A stretch of 9,275 nucleotides of DNA from an uncultured Collinsella sp. (GTDB lineage Bacteria; Actinomycetota; Coriobacteriia; Coriobacteriales; Coriobacteriaceae). The DNA lies in NCBI GenBank assembly GCA_900551655.1, contig URWM01000044.1, forward strand, positions 1-9,275, read 5' to 3'. The notes beneath the pieces are model-generated. The model had not been told where the DNA came from. It made no database searches and worked only from the letters and a program-made list of their open reading frames with translations. Both the position numbers and the translations under genes were made by a program. Position 1 is the first letter of the stretch. Every line of letters begins with the position of its first letter. Positions 1 through 5,704 of the stretch are shown here, in pieces.

Positions 1-49
1 ACGAGATTCCTCTACGTCTCGTGGGCTCGGAGATGTGTATAAGAGACAG
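1..49. other. Nextera i7 adapter (library artefact)
   Basis: These 49 bases are not biological. They contain the tail of the Illumina P7 primer (ACGAGAT), an 8-base index (TCCTCTAC, which I recall as the N712 index), and the Nextera read-2 transposon end finishing in AGATGTGTATAAGAGACAG. The same 49 bases occur in inverted orientation at 9227-9275. Phage sequence begins at about position 50, inside the tape measure gene, which is therefore cut by the contig end rather than by a real gene end. Confidence 0.98.
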
Positions 50-708
50 GCGGAGTTGACGGCGTGCGCGTCCTTGACGAGGCGCTGCATCTCCTCCTTG
101 GTGCCGCCGTAACCCAACTTGAGGTTGTCCAACATCGTGTAATTTTGTTTCGCAAAGCCCTGGTACGCGTTCTGGAGGTCCTCCATCGCCGTGCCGAAGG
201 TGTTCGCGTTGTCGCTCATGTCGACCATGGCCGTGTTGGCGTACTTCGCGGCCTTTACCGTGTCGCCGCCCAGTGAGGAAACGAGCGAGGCCGAGAAGCC
301 CGTCACCTGTTCCATGTATTGGTTGGCGCTAATGCCGGCCGTCTTGTAGGCTGCGTCGGCGTTTGCGAGCACCGTGGTCTGCGCCTGCTCGAGCTGCTCC
401 CACTTACCGGAGCACTGCTCGACGGTCTGTCCCGTAAGCGCGGCGTACTCGTCGAGCGACTTGCCCATGTTGCCGAAAATCTTCTGGATGCCGCCGACGT
501 TCTGCTCGTATGAGGCGTATGCGCTCATGCTCATGCCCGTGATGGCGGCGACGCCCGCCCCCACGGCGGCGACGCCAACGCCTATCGCCTTGGCGGCGGT
601 CGCGCCGGCCTTGCCGAGCGTGCCCACGACCTTCGAGGCCACGCCCTCGACCTTGCCACTGGCCTCGTCCTTGAGGCCGACCTTAATCATCAGGTCGAGA
701 AGGTTCAC
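50..708 (-). CDS. Tape measure protein, N-terminal part (partial)
   Basis: This encodes the first 219 residues of a phage tape measure protein, which sets tail length and is threaded through the tail tube. The start is a GTG directly abutting the stop of the upstream GT reading frame, with AAGGTGG about 8 bases ahead of it. After a short amphipathic start (NLLDLMIKVGLKDEAS) comes a Gly/Ala-rich stretch at about residues 30-62. A region typical of Firmicutes/Actinobacteria tape measures follows, with YMEQVTGFSASL, GGDTVKAAKYAN, MSDNANTFG and NAYQGFAKQNYTMLDNLK in order, then LGYGGTKEEMQRL. Tape measures are usually many hundreds of residues long; the rest lies beyond the contig end. Its place right after the frameshifted tail chaperones agrees with the call. 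Confidence 0.95.
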
Positions 709-1011
709 CTAGACCACCTTCAATCCCATCCGCTCGATGATGTCTGCGGCGATCTCGTCGCCGCCGCGCGTGTCCTCCGCCTCGGACCCATCGCCCGCAC
801 CGCCGTTGACGATGCTCAGGAAGGGTTCCTTGAGCCACTTCCCCTGCGCCATGAGGCGCACCGACTCGCTCAGGTACACGCGGAACGCCTCCCGCTCGTC
901 CCGCTCGCGCCACCGCGCGACCATGTACCTAGAGAAAGGGCGAGCACGCCGTGGCCCGACGTACTCGCCCAGACAGAGCCATATGTGAGATGGGTCCTCG
1001 GCGGCTATCCA
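709..1011 (-). CDS. Tail assembly chaperone, T extension made by -1 frameshift
   Basis: This reading frame has no convincing start of its own. It continues from the upstream G gene if the ribosome slips back one base in the run of seven T (1011-1017). It adds 100 residues, starting WIAAEDPSHIWLC and ending IIERMGLKVV, to the first 140 of G, giving a 240-residue GT protein. In phage lambda and many siphophages GT and G bind the tape measure protein and guide tail tube assembly; the T part contacts the tube subunit. Its stop codon touches the GTG of the tape measure gene, as expected. The segment is rich in charged residues (VARWRERDEREAFRVYLSES) and has no membrane segment. The assignment rests on position, the slippery site and a long open frame, not on strong motif identity. 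Confidence 0.85.
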   Translation of the reverse strand, partial: WIAAEDPSHIWLCLGEYVGPRRARPFSRYMVARWRERDEREAFRVYLSESVRLMAQGKWLKEPFLSIVNGGAGDGSEAEDTRGGDEIAADIIERMGLKVV

Positions 1012-1430
1012 AAAAAAGGAGCCAGGACGTCCTTGATGCCGTCGATACCGTCGATGGCATCCTTGATGTCGTTCACCCACTTCTTGGCGGTGAAGTCGGC
1101 CTTGTACTCCTCGAGCGTCTGGCCGTCGAGTGCGGCGAGCAGCTTGTAGCTGATCTCGCCACCCTGGCGCAGCACGTCGGGCAGAAGCCCCACCACCATG
1201 TCCACGGCGAGGCCGTTGACCTCGGCGGTGGCGGCTGCCTTCGCGGCCTCGGGGTCGCCCTTGGCCTTGGCGGTCGCCTTGGCCTTGGCCTTGGCGGAGT
1301 CGGAGCGGAACTTGGCGTAGGCGGCCTTGGCCTTCGCGCCGAGTTCGCCGTTCATGACGTCCTCGGCAACGTCCGCCAGCAGGCACATGGCGTTCTGGAA
1401 CTCGTCGGCGTTAAGGTTCTCAAGCTTCAT
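1005..1430 (-). CDS. Tail assembly chaperone G
   Basis: This is a 141-residue protein lying between the major tail protein and the tape measure gene, the standard place of lambda-G-like tail assembly chaperones. The ATG start follows GGAG at a spacing of 7 bases and lies two bases downstream of the tail protein stop. The N-terminal half is helical (LNADEFQNAMCLLADVAEDV). The middle (about residues 48-72) is a low-complexity Ala/Lys segment (AKAKAKATAKAKGD), and the C-terminal end is acidic, ending LAPFFG. The last codons run through seven consecutive T and reach TAG two codons later. Sequence similarity to named families is not obvious by eye; the call comes mainly from context and the frameshift architecture. 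Confidence 0.87.
   Translation of the reverse strand: MKLENLNADEFQNAMCLLADVAEDVMNGELGAKAKAAYAKFRSDSAKAKAKATAKAKGDPEAAKAAATAEVNGLAVDMVVGLLPDVLRQGGEISYKLLAALDGQTLEEYKADFTAKKWVNDIKDAIDGIDGIKDVLAPFFG
1011..1017 (-). promoter_or_regulatory. Programmed -1 ribosomal frameshift site
   Basis: The minus strand reads CCT TTT TTT GGA TAG in the G frame, so seven T in a row precede the G stop by one codon. A -1 slip on T TTT TTT re-pairs perfectly in both the A and P sites and continues as TGG ATA GCC into the 100-residue T frame. This is the classical arrangement for siphophage G/GT production. I did not identify a clear downstream pseudoknot. Confidence 0.86.
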
Positions 1431-1432
1431 GG

Positions 1433-2002
1433 TTAGGCTCCAATCTCCTGTTTGATATACAGCTCGTAGGGCACGATCTCTGGGTTCTTGATTGAGTAGT
1501 GGCCCGTGAACTCGAACGCGAACTGGCCCTTGGCCTTGTTCTGCGTCGTGATTTGCAGACCGCCCGTGTTGAGCGCGTTGATGAGGCGGATGGCGATATA
1601 GCCGTTGCCGTTCTCGCCCGAGTAATCGCCGATGAGCCAGATGTCGGCGAAGTCCTCCTCCGAGAGCGCGGAGCGCGGGACGATCTTCCCCTCGGTCTCG
1701 TCGGCTGCGGCCGCGAGCTTCTTGCCGAGCGCGGTGTTCAGCGTCACGAACGTGCCACTCAGCTTGGCCTCGATGCTGTCGATGCGCTTCAGTTCCATCG
1801 TGTTGGCGGGGCAGTTGTCGATGTCCTCGCCGTAGTCGATGAAGCTGGGCGTGGCGGCGAAGCTGGTTCCGCCGCTCGTCGCGCCCATCAGCTCGGACTC
1901 CGCGACCTCGGCGGTCTTGGGGTTGAAATTCGTGGCGAGCAGGCCCGCGTTGATGACGATCTCCTTGAACGTGTTCTCGGGGATGCGCGTGAACTTAGAC
2001 AT
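1433..2002 (-). CDS. Major tail (tube) protein
   Basis: This 189-residue protein is the probable tail tube subunit, polymerising around the tape measure. The ATG has a strong GGAGGTC site just upstream, consistent with high expression. Visible features are an N-terminal FTRIPENTFKEIVINAGLL segment, a Gly/Ser/Thr-rich loop (LMGATSGGTSFAATP), and a C-terminal region of alternating hydrophobic residues (GQFAFEFTGHYSIKN, then VPYELYIKQEIGA) of the kind found in beta-sandwich tube proteins. It sits between a tail-terminator-like gene and the chaperone pair, the canonical position. It belongs to the loose group of Gram-positive siphophage major tail proteins; I cannot assign a precise subfamily. 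Confidence 0.88.
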   Translation of the reverse strand: MSKFTRIPENTFKEIVINAGLLATNFNPKTAEVAESELMGATSGGTSFAATPSFIDYGEDIDNCPANTMELKRIDSIEAKLSGTFVTLNTALGKKLAAAADETEGKIVPRSALSEEDFADIWLIGDYSGENGNGYIAIRLINALNTGGLQITTQNKAKGQFAFEFTGHYSIKNPEIVPYELYIKQEIGA

Positions 2003-2010
2003 ATGACCTC

Positions 2011-2379
2011 CTAGTAGCTGGTCATGTACTCAATGGTCAGGTTGATGATTCGGCGCTTCACGGCGTTGTCCTCGTCGGCCATGGCGTTGCAGAACGGATC
2101 GCCCTGCATCACCCACATGCCGCCGCCGTCGCACGGCAGCAGCACGCCCGACAGCCCCAGCGCCCGGGCGACCTCCTCGGCCTTGGCGTTGGGCGCGGCC
2201 TCGGACGAGGTCCGGTACCAGAGGTTCACCTCGGAGTTGCACTGCGTGCCGAACGACGCGGTCGGCAGGTCGTAGGTGATGTAGGGCATCTTCGCCTCGC
2301 CCGGCACCGCCGAGTCGCGGTACACGGGCAGCCCGAAGCCCTCGAGCCACGCCTGCAGCGCTGCCGCCTTAGTCGCCAT
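2011..2379 (-). CDS. Tail terminator / tail completion-like protein
   Basis: This 122-residue protein begins MATKAAALQAWLEGFGLPVY. I chose the ATG at 2379 because GGAGGTG lies just ahead of it; the reading frame extends further upstream without a credible ribosome site. The motif VPGEAKMPYITYDLP near residues 25-39 and the C-terminal RRIINLTIEYMTSY resemble small minor capsid/tail-completion proteins that cap the tail tube at the head-tail junction. It overlaps the preceding gene by 11 bases and stops 8 bases before the tail tube gene, so it is translationally coupled within the head-tail joining block. The structural class is inferred from motif and position, so head-tail joining protein is the safest general label. 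Confidence 0.75.
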   Translation of the reverse strand: MATKAAALQAWLEGFGLPVYRDSAVPGEAKMPYITYDLPTASFGTQCNSEVNLWYRTSSEAAPNAKAEEVARALGLSGVLLPCDGGGMWVMQGDPFCNAMADEDNAVKRRIINLTIEYMTSY

Positions 2380-2734
2380 CCGGCACCTCCCACTCCTCCG
2401 CGCTGCACTGGCCGAAGCTGAACGACGCGCAGCACGGCGCGGCGCCGTCGTCCGCGTTCGACGTGCAGCGGAATACCTGCCCGTCGAACGCACGCTGGAA
2501 GAGGTCGCCGTACCGCAGCGGCTCGTCGGTGGTCACGGTGTAGACGTTCCTCACGCCGTCGTGCTCCGCGATACGCGAGGCCGTGGAGCTGTCGCGCACG
2601 ATCGCCGCCGCGAAGCCGTCGCCGACGGCGAGGACGGTCTTGAAGCCGCCCTCGCCGTCAGGCTCGGTCTTTGCGACGAGCCTCGCGCACGCCACCGCCA
2701 TGCGCTCGTACAGGCGGCTCACAGCTTTCTCCAT
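2369..2734 (-). CDS. Head closure / head-tail stopper-like protein
   Basis: This is a 121-residue protein between the connector and the terminator-like gene. The pattern VYTVTTDEPLRYGDLFQRAF followed by DGQVFRCTSNADD matches the beta-rich core of small head-closure (stopper) proteins that seal the filled capsid. The ATG at 2734 overlaps the end of the connector gene by 16 bases. There is no strong Shine-Dalgarno in front, so coupled re-initiation is likely. The open frame continues upstream to 2869, but that part is antiparallel in meaning to the well-supported connector gene and is not counted. Five cysteines cluster in the last 35 residues (C90, C101, C102, C110 and nearby), which is unusual but unexplained. 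Family assignment is tentative. Confidence 0.72.
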   Translation of the reverse strand: MEKAVSRLYERMAVACARLVAKTEPDGEGGFKTVLAVGDGFAAAIVRDSSTASRIAEHDGVRNVYTVTTDEPLRYGDLFQRAFDGQVFRCTSNADDGAAPCCASFSFGQCSAEEWEVPDGD

Positions 2735-3135
2735 GGGTCGAGACGGCTCTTGAACTGCTGGCGCCACGTGATGGGCGAGCCGTCGCCGCCGACGCGCGTG
2801 TAGCTGTAGCCGCCGAAGCTCTCGGATGCGTAGGGGCTGTCCAGCTCCTTGGCGTGCTCGGTCTGCCACGCTGCGATCTCGTCAGCGAGGTCGACCACGG
2901 TCTGCGGGATGGCAAGCGCCCAGACGGTGCCGACGAACTCCTCGTCCGTGAGCCCGTTGTAGGGCCACGCGTGCAGCCCGTCGTTGAAGGTCGAGCCCGT
3001 GATGCGGACGTACTGGCCCTCCTTGAGGCCGAGGGCCGCGGGCGGCACGAGGCGGCCGTCCTCGATACGGACGCGCCCCGTGCGCTTGTCAGCGACGAAC
3101 CAGTTACGCAGCGACAGAAGCACCTGCTCGAGCAT
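2719..3135 (-). CDS. Head-tail connector protein (adaptor, gp6-like position)
   Basis: This 138-residue protein starts 8 bases after the major capsid stop. It carries a helical N-terminus (MLEQVLLSLRNWF), a central segment with YVRITGSTFNDGLHAWPYNG, then LTDEEFVGTVWALAIP, and a C-terminal SESFGGYSYTRVGGDG motif that recurs in phage proteins annotated as head-tail connectors. Such adaptors join portal to stopper after DNA packaging. The sequence patterns and the position right after the coat gene agree. Only a weak purine-rich stretch precedes the ATG, so translation probably depends on coupling to the coat gene. I am sure of the gene, less sure of the exact structural role. Confidence 0.82.
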   Translation of the reverse strand: MLEQVLLSLRNWFVADKRTGRVRIEDGRLVPPAALGLKEGQYVRITGSTFNDGLHAWPYNGLTDEEFVGTVWALAIPQTVVDLADEIAAWQTEHAKELDSPYASESFGGYSYTRVGGDGSPITWRQQFKSRLDPWRKL

Positions 3136-3143
3136 CTCTGCGC

Positions 3144-4025
3144 CTATCGCTTATCGGTGATGACAGCGGCGAGCTCGGGGCTGAGGGTCTTGACGCCGCA
3201 GAGCATGTCGATGGAGACGGTGTCGGTCTTGGTCTTCTGGTCGTAGCCCTGGACTACGCGCAGGCCGAAGCCGTCGTAGGAGGTAGAGAAGGCCTTGGGC
3301 GCGCCGAGCGGCATCTCGAGCTGGCGGGTCACGAGCGCGAAGGCGTTCTTGTGGAACGCGATGGACGGCGTGTAGTTCGCCGTCTCGGCGGTCGTCTTCT
3401 GAACGTTCTGGTCGCAGTAGAAGTCGAGGCCGTACTTGCGGCCAAGCGATGCCTCCTTGAGGGCGGTGCCGTTGTCGCCGACGGCGGAGGCATTGGTAAA
3501 CGCCTCGGTGTTGAGCAGGTCGGCCTCGGCCTGGGAGCCGTAGACGAAGCGGCGCTCCGTAGATGGCGCCTTGGCGTCCACGAGGAACTTGCGGGCGGCG
3601 ATGATGTCCGCCACGGCGATGGCGCCCTTGGTGTGGTCGACGCGGTTCGTGACGTCCTTCTCGAGCGCGAGCAGGTAGCCGTCGATCTTGTCGGCGAAGG
3701 CCTGCATCGCGGGGACGAGGAACTGCGCGGAGAAGTCGACGATGCCCATCGTCAGCTCCTTGGACGTGACGGCGAACGTCACGTCGAGCAGCTTGTCCAT
3801 CTTGACGGGAACCTTGCCCTCCGTTGCGTCCTGCACCTCGACCTCGGTAGTGAACTCCTTGGCCTCGAAGGTGGCGGGCTTGCGGACGGTGATGGTGTCG
3901 CCCACGCCTGCGACGAACTCGGAGGAGTAGTCGCGGTGGACGAGGTTGGCCATGACGGCGTTGGTGCGCAGAACGTCCAGCGCCTCGTTGGCGATGATGT
4001 TGGGTGTAAGGATGGTGTTCGACAT
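3144..4025 (-). CDS. Major capsid protein, P22 coat-like family
   Basis: This 293-residue protein forms the icosahedral shell. The ATG is preceded by AAGGGG at 6 bases. The N-terminal pattern is that of the P22-type coat group common in gut siphophages: LTPNIIANEALDVLRTNAVM, then LVHRDYSSEF, a Gly-Asp (VGDTITVRKPATF), and VTSKELTMGIVDFSAQF followed by VPAMQAFADKIDGYLL. Length is normal for compact members. Later segments include FVYGSQAEADLLNTEAF and a C-terminal beta-rich part ending LSPELAAVITDKR. Its neighbour upstream is the scaffold gene and downstream the connector, the standard head cassette. The fold is HK97-like by family knowledge, not by anything directly measurable here. Confidence 0.93.
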   Translation of the reverse strand: MSNTILTPNIIANEALDVLRTNAVMANLVHRDYSSEFVAGVGDTITVRKPATFEAKEFTTEVEVQDATEGKVPVKMDKLLDVTFAVTSKELTMGIVDFSAQFLVPAMQAFADKIDGYLLALEKDVTNRVDHTKGAIAVADIIAARKFLVDAKAPSTERRFVYGSQAEADLLNTEAFTNASAVGDNGTALKEASLGRKYGLDFYCDQNVQKTTAETANYTPSIAFHKNAFALVTRQLEMPLGAPKAFSTSYDGFGLRVVQGYDQKTKTDTVSIDMLCGVKTLSPELAAVITDKR

Positions 4026-4034
4026 AGATACCCC

Positions 4035-4598
4035 TTAGCCTCTCTGCTCCGCCTTGTACTTCATGTACTCGGCGGTGCTCATTTCGTTGATGTCCTTGCC
4101 GCCCTCGCCCTTGGGGGCGTGGGCCACGTCGGCACCCTTGACGGTCGTGGTCGCAATGAAGTCGGCCCAGTCGGCCTTGATGCCCTCGGTCAGCTTGTCC
4201 GCGTCCTCGATAGCGCCGTCCTTGACGGTCACGCCCTCGAGGTCGGAGACCTTGAGAACGGTGTCGATGCGCTTGGGGTCCACGCCTGCCGACTCGAGCA
4301 GCTTTCGGTACAGGCCGCGTTTCTCGGCTGCGGCCTTCTCTCCGGCGACCTTGGCCTTGTAGTCCTCTAGGTTCTTGACGGCAGCCTTGTACTTTTCCTC
4401 GTACTCGCCCGCGTCCTCGCCCTTGGCCTTGAGCGCGTCCAGCTCCTTCTTGTAGCCGTCCGCCTTGCCCGCGGCCTCCTTGAGCTCGTCGCGCTGCGCC
4501 TTGAGCGCGTCCACGCTCTCGGCGTGCTCCTCGATGATCTGGTCGATCTTCTCGTCCTCGATGCCCATTGCCTTGAGCATCTTTCGCGTGAGTGCCAA
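4035..4598 (-). CDS. Capsid scaffolding protein (GP20-like)
   Basis: This 187-residue internal scaffold guides coat assembly. The frame is open further upstream, but GGGAGA at 4604-4609 lies 5 bases from a TTG at 4598, and translation from there gives the typical scaffold start (M)ALTRKMLKAMGIEDEK. Residues about 15-100 are a long charged coiled coil (heptad-rich Glu/Lys/Ala). The short motif LLESAGVDPKRIDTVLKV follows, then an acidic linker and a C-terminal basic tail, MSTAEYMKYKAEQRG, of the kind that binds the coat protein. It ends 9 bases before the coat gene. Family knowledge: GP20-type minor structural/scaffold proteins share this coiled-coil plus C-terminal helix plan. Confidence 0.9.
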   Translation of the reverse strand: MALTRKMLKAMGIEDEKIDQIIEEHAESVDALKAQRDELKEAAGKADGYKKELDALKAKGEDAGEYEEKYKAAVKNLEDYKAKVAGEKAAAEKRGLYRKLLESAGVDPKRIDTVLKVSDLEGVTVKDGAIEDADKLTEGIKADWADFIATTTVKGADVAHAPKGEGGKDINEMSTAEYMKYKAEQRG

Positions 4599-4609
4599 CA
4601 GAATCTCCC

Positions 4610-4707
4610 TTGCTTCGGAATGGGCGGGTCCCAGCCTGTTGCCCCGGCAGGGCCCGCGCCGCAATACCTCGCGGCAAGGGTGAGTATCCAAGCGGAGTAA
4701 CGCGGCC
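4610..4707 (-). other. Untranslated leader before scaffold gene, with weak inverted repeats
   Basis: This 98-base gap is the longest non-coding stretch inside the head cluster. It contains short nested inverted repeats, GCGGG/CCCGC (4624-4628 with 4653-4657) and CCTG/CAGG (4635-4638 with 4648-4651). On the minus strand it also carries a possible GCCGC...GCGGC hairpin nearer the upstream gene. There is no T-run, so it is not an intrinsic terminator. It may be an mRNA leader or simply GC-rich spacer. Confidence 0.35.
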
Positions 4708-5130
4708 CTACGCGCCACCCCTCAGGTGCTTCTCGAGAATCGCCCGGTACGTGTCGCCGTGACCCGTTGCCGCCTTGCGCAGGAAGTGCTTGCCCTTCAT
4801 GCGGGAAGTCCCCTCCTCGACGTACGGCGCGTACTCGACGTTGGTGCCGATGAAGCAGTCGTAGCCTTTGAGTAGGTGCGTGACGGAGTTGCGCAACCTG
4901 CCCGTGTCGACCGGGCACGTCGCCTTGGCATAGCCCTCCGCGACGAGGCCTATCTCCTCTAGGCCCGTTTTATAGGCGCGCAGGAGGGCCTTCTCGACCT
5001 GCTCGATGTTGTTCTGCCGTATCTCGATGCACTCGGCGGTATCCAGCTTCGCGGCGTTTACGATCTCCTCGGTGATGAGGGTGCCGTGCCGCCCGTGGTC
5101 GCCGACGCCGCCAACGAGCCCGTAAGCCAT
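4708..5130 (-). CDS. HK97 gp10-like head-tail joining protein
   Basis: This 140-residue protein overlaps the previous gene at TGATG, so the ATG at 5130 is well supported by coupling. It contains the hallmark of the HK97-gp10 family: CPVDTGRLRNSVTH at about residues 72-85, then FIGTNVEYAPYVEEGTSRM, then KHFLRKA near the C-terminus. These proteins are small tail-completion or head-tail joining components. The N-terminal 20 residues are Gly/His-rich and the middle is helical. It normally sits after the coat gene. Here it precedes the scaffold, a less usual order but one that leaves the gene intact. The family call is firm; the functional detail is inferred from the family. Confidence 0.88.
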   Translation of the reverse strand: MAYGLVGGVGDHGRHGTLITEEIVNAAKLDTAECIEIRQNNIEQVEKALLRAYKTGLEEIGLVAEGYAKATCPVDTGRLRNSVTHLLKGYDCFIGTNVEYAPYVEEGTSRMKGKHFLRKAATGHGDTYRAILEKHLRGGA

Positions 5131-5351
5131 CAGTCGAGCACCTCGCAGCCGTAGCCAACGCGGCCGTTGACGTCCGCCTCGATGGCCTCGATGGCCTGCA
5201 CCGGCACGCCCTCGCACCCGAGCGTGCAGCCGTCGTCGGGCTCGACCTCGTCGCCGCGCTGCGTGCAGATGTAGGTATCCGGGAACGTGAAGCCGAAGCC
5301 CAGCTTTACGGCGCAGTCGCCGCAGTTCGCACAAGTGAATAGCTCTTTCAT
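5130..5351 (-). CDS. Small cysteine-rich phage protein, unknown function
   Basis: This is a 73-residue protein that I do not recognise. It opens MKELFTCANCGDC, so Cys7, Cys10 and Cys13 are spaced CxxCxxC. Further cysteines are at 29, 42, 46 and 69, the middle pair as CTLGC. Seven cysteines in 73 residues suggest metal binding (zinc-ribbon-like) or disulfides. It has no signal peptide or membrane segment. Its ATG follows a GGGGCAGG stretch, and it is the first gene after the terminator at 5403-5426; its stop overlaps the next start. It may need read-through or a promoter within 5352-5402, which I could not identify. It is placed among head genes, so a structural or assembly role is possible. 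Confidence 0.78.
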   Translation of the reverse strand: MKELFTCANCGDCAVKLGFGFTFPDTYICTQRGDEVEPDDGCTLGCEGVPVQAIEAIEADVNGRVGYGCEVLD

Positions 5352-5402
5352 GCCTGCCCCAATCTCTCTGCGGGCAGTGTCGCGGCACGGTCACGCGGCA
5401 TG

Positions 5403-5426
5403 AAAAAAGCCCCGCCGTGGCGGGGC
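5403..5426 (-). terminator. Rho-independent terminator after immunity gene
   Basis: The minus strand reads GCCCCGCC, AC, GGCGGGGC and then six T. This is an 8-bp GC-only inverted repeat (5409-5416 with 5419-5426) directly followed by the T-run at 5403-5408, a textbook intrinsic terminator for minus-strand transcription. It lies 10 bases past the stop of the immunity-like gene and upstream of the head genes. Confidence 0.93.
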
Positions 5427-5436
5427 CTGCTGTGAT

Positions 5437-5703
5437 CTATTGGACTTTTACCTCGTGGGCCTTGTCCATCTCAAGCTCGATAGCCGATGGACTCTCGCCT
5501 CTGAGGAAAAATGGAATCGGAAAGAAGTCAATCCTGCCCGTTTCCTTGTCGATGGCATAAGGAGTGTCGCCCGGGGTCATCTTTCCATCGAAGCCGAAAC
5601 CGACGAACCAATGATATTTGCCCTCGTATGCGCACACTGGGCCGTATCCGTCTACGGCCTCCTCTTCCAGAATCGGCTTTATGGCCTCTTCCAATGTGAG
5701 CAT
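5437..5703 (-). CDS. Probable immunity protein for the MuF toxin (Imm35/YrhB-like)
   Basis: This is an 88-residue soluble, acidic protein. Its ATG lies one base after the toxin gene stop (TGATATG), with GAGG 5 bases upstream. The plan is an N-terminal helix (MLTLEEAIKPILEEE), then a strand with an aromatic core (YHWFVGFGF), and then the segment DTPYAIDKETGRIDFF. That segment resembles the W-x-V ... P-x-x-(V/I)-D-K-x-T-G pattern of the YrhB/Imm35 immunity family. In polymorphic toxin loci the gene immediately downstream of the toxin C-terminal domain is normally its immunity protein, protecting the lysogen. Two counted 60-base stretches within the gene are 52-53% GC, against 60-70% in the N-terminal MuF region, consistent with exchange by transfer. 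The family assignment is by pattern recognition only; the immunity role is inferred. Confidence 0.75.
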   Translation of the reverse strand: MLTLEEAIKPILEEEAVDGYGPVCAYEGKYHWFVGFGFDGKMTPGDTPYAIDKETGRIDFFPIPFFLRGESPSAIELEMDKAHEVKVQ

Positions 5704-5704
5704 A

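Noticed and set aside
1250..1300. Short GGCCTTGGC-type repeats suggesting a CRISPR or regulatory array
   Set aside because: They encode the Ala/Lys low-complexity segment of the chaperone protein and have no spacer structure.
951..1436. Plus-strand frame opposite the tail chaperone gene
   Set aside because: It is a shadow of the Ala/Lys-rich chaperone; no ribosome site and no family resemblance.
3351..4370. A long open frame (339 codons) on the plus strand opposite coat and scaffold genes
   Set aside because: It is antisense to two well-supported genes, has Val/Leu/Gly/Asp-rich composition typical of the reverse of GC-rich coding DNA, and no recognisable motif.
3151..4677. A 508-codon minus-strand frame overlapping coat and scaffold
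   Set aside because: The sequence is dominated by Arg/Gly/His, the usual out-of-frame reading of GC-rich genes, and overlaps two identified proteins.
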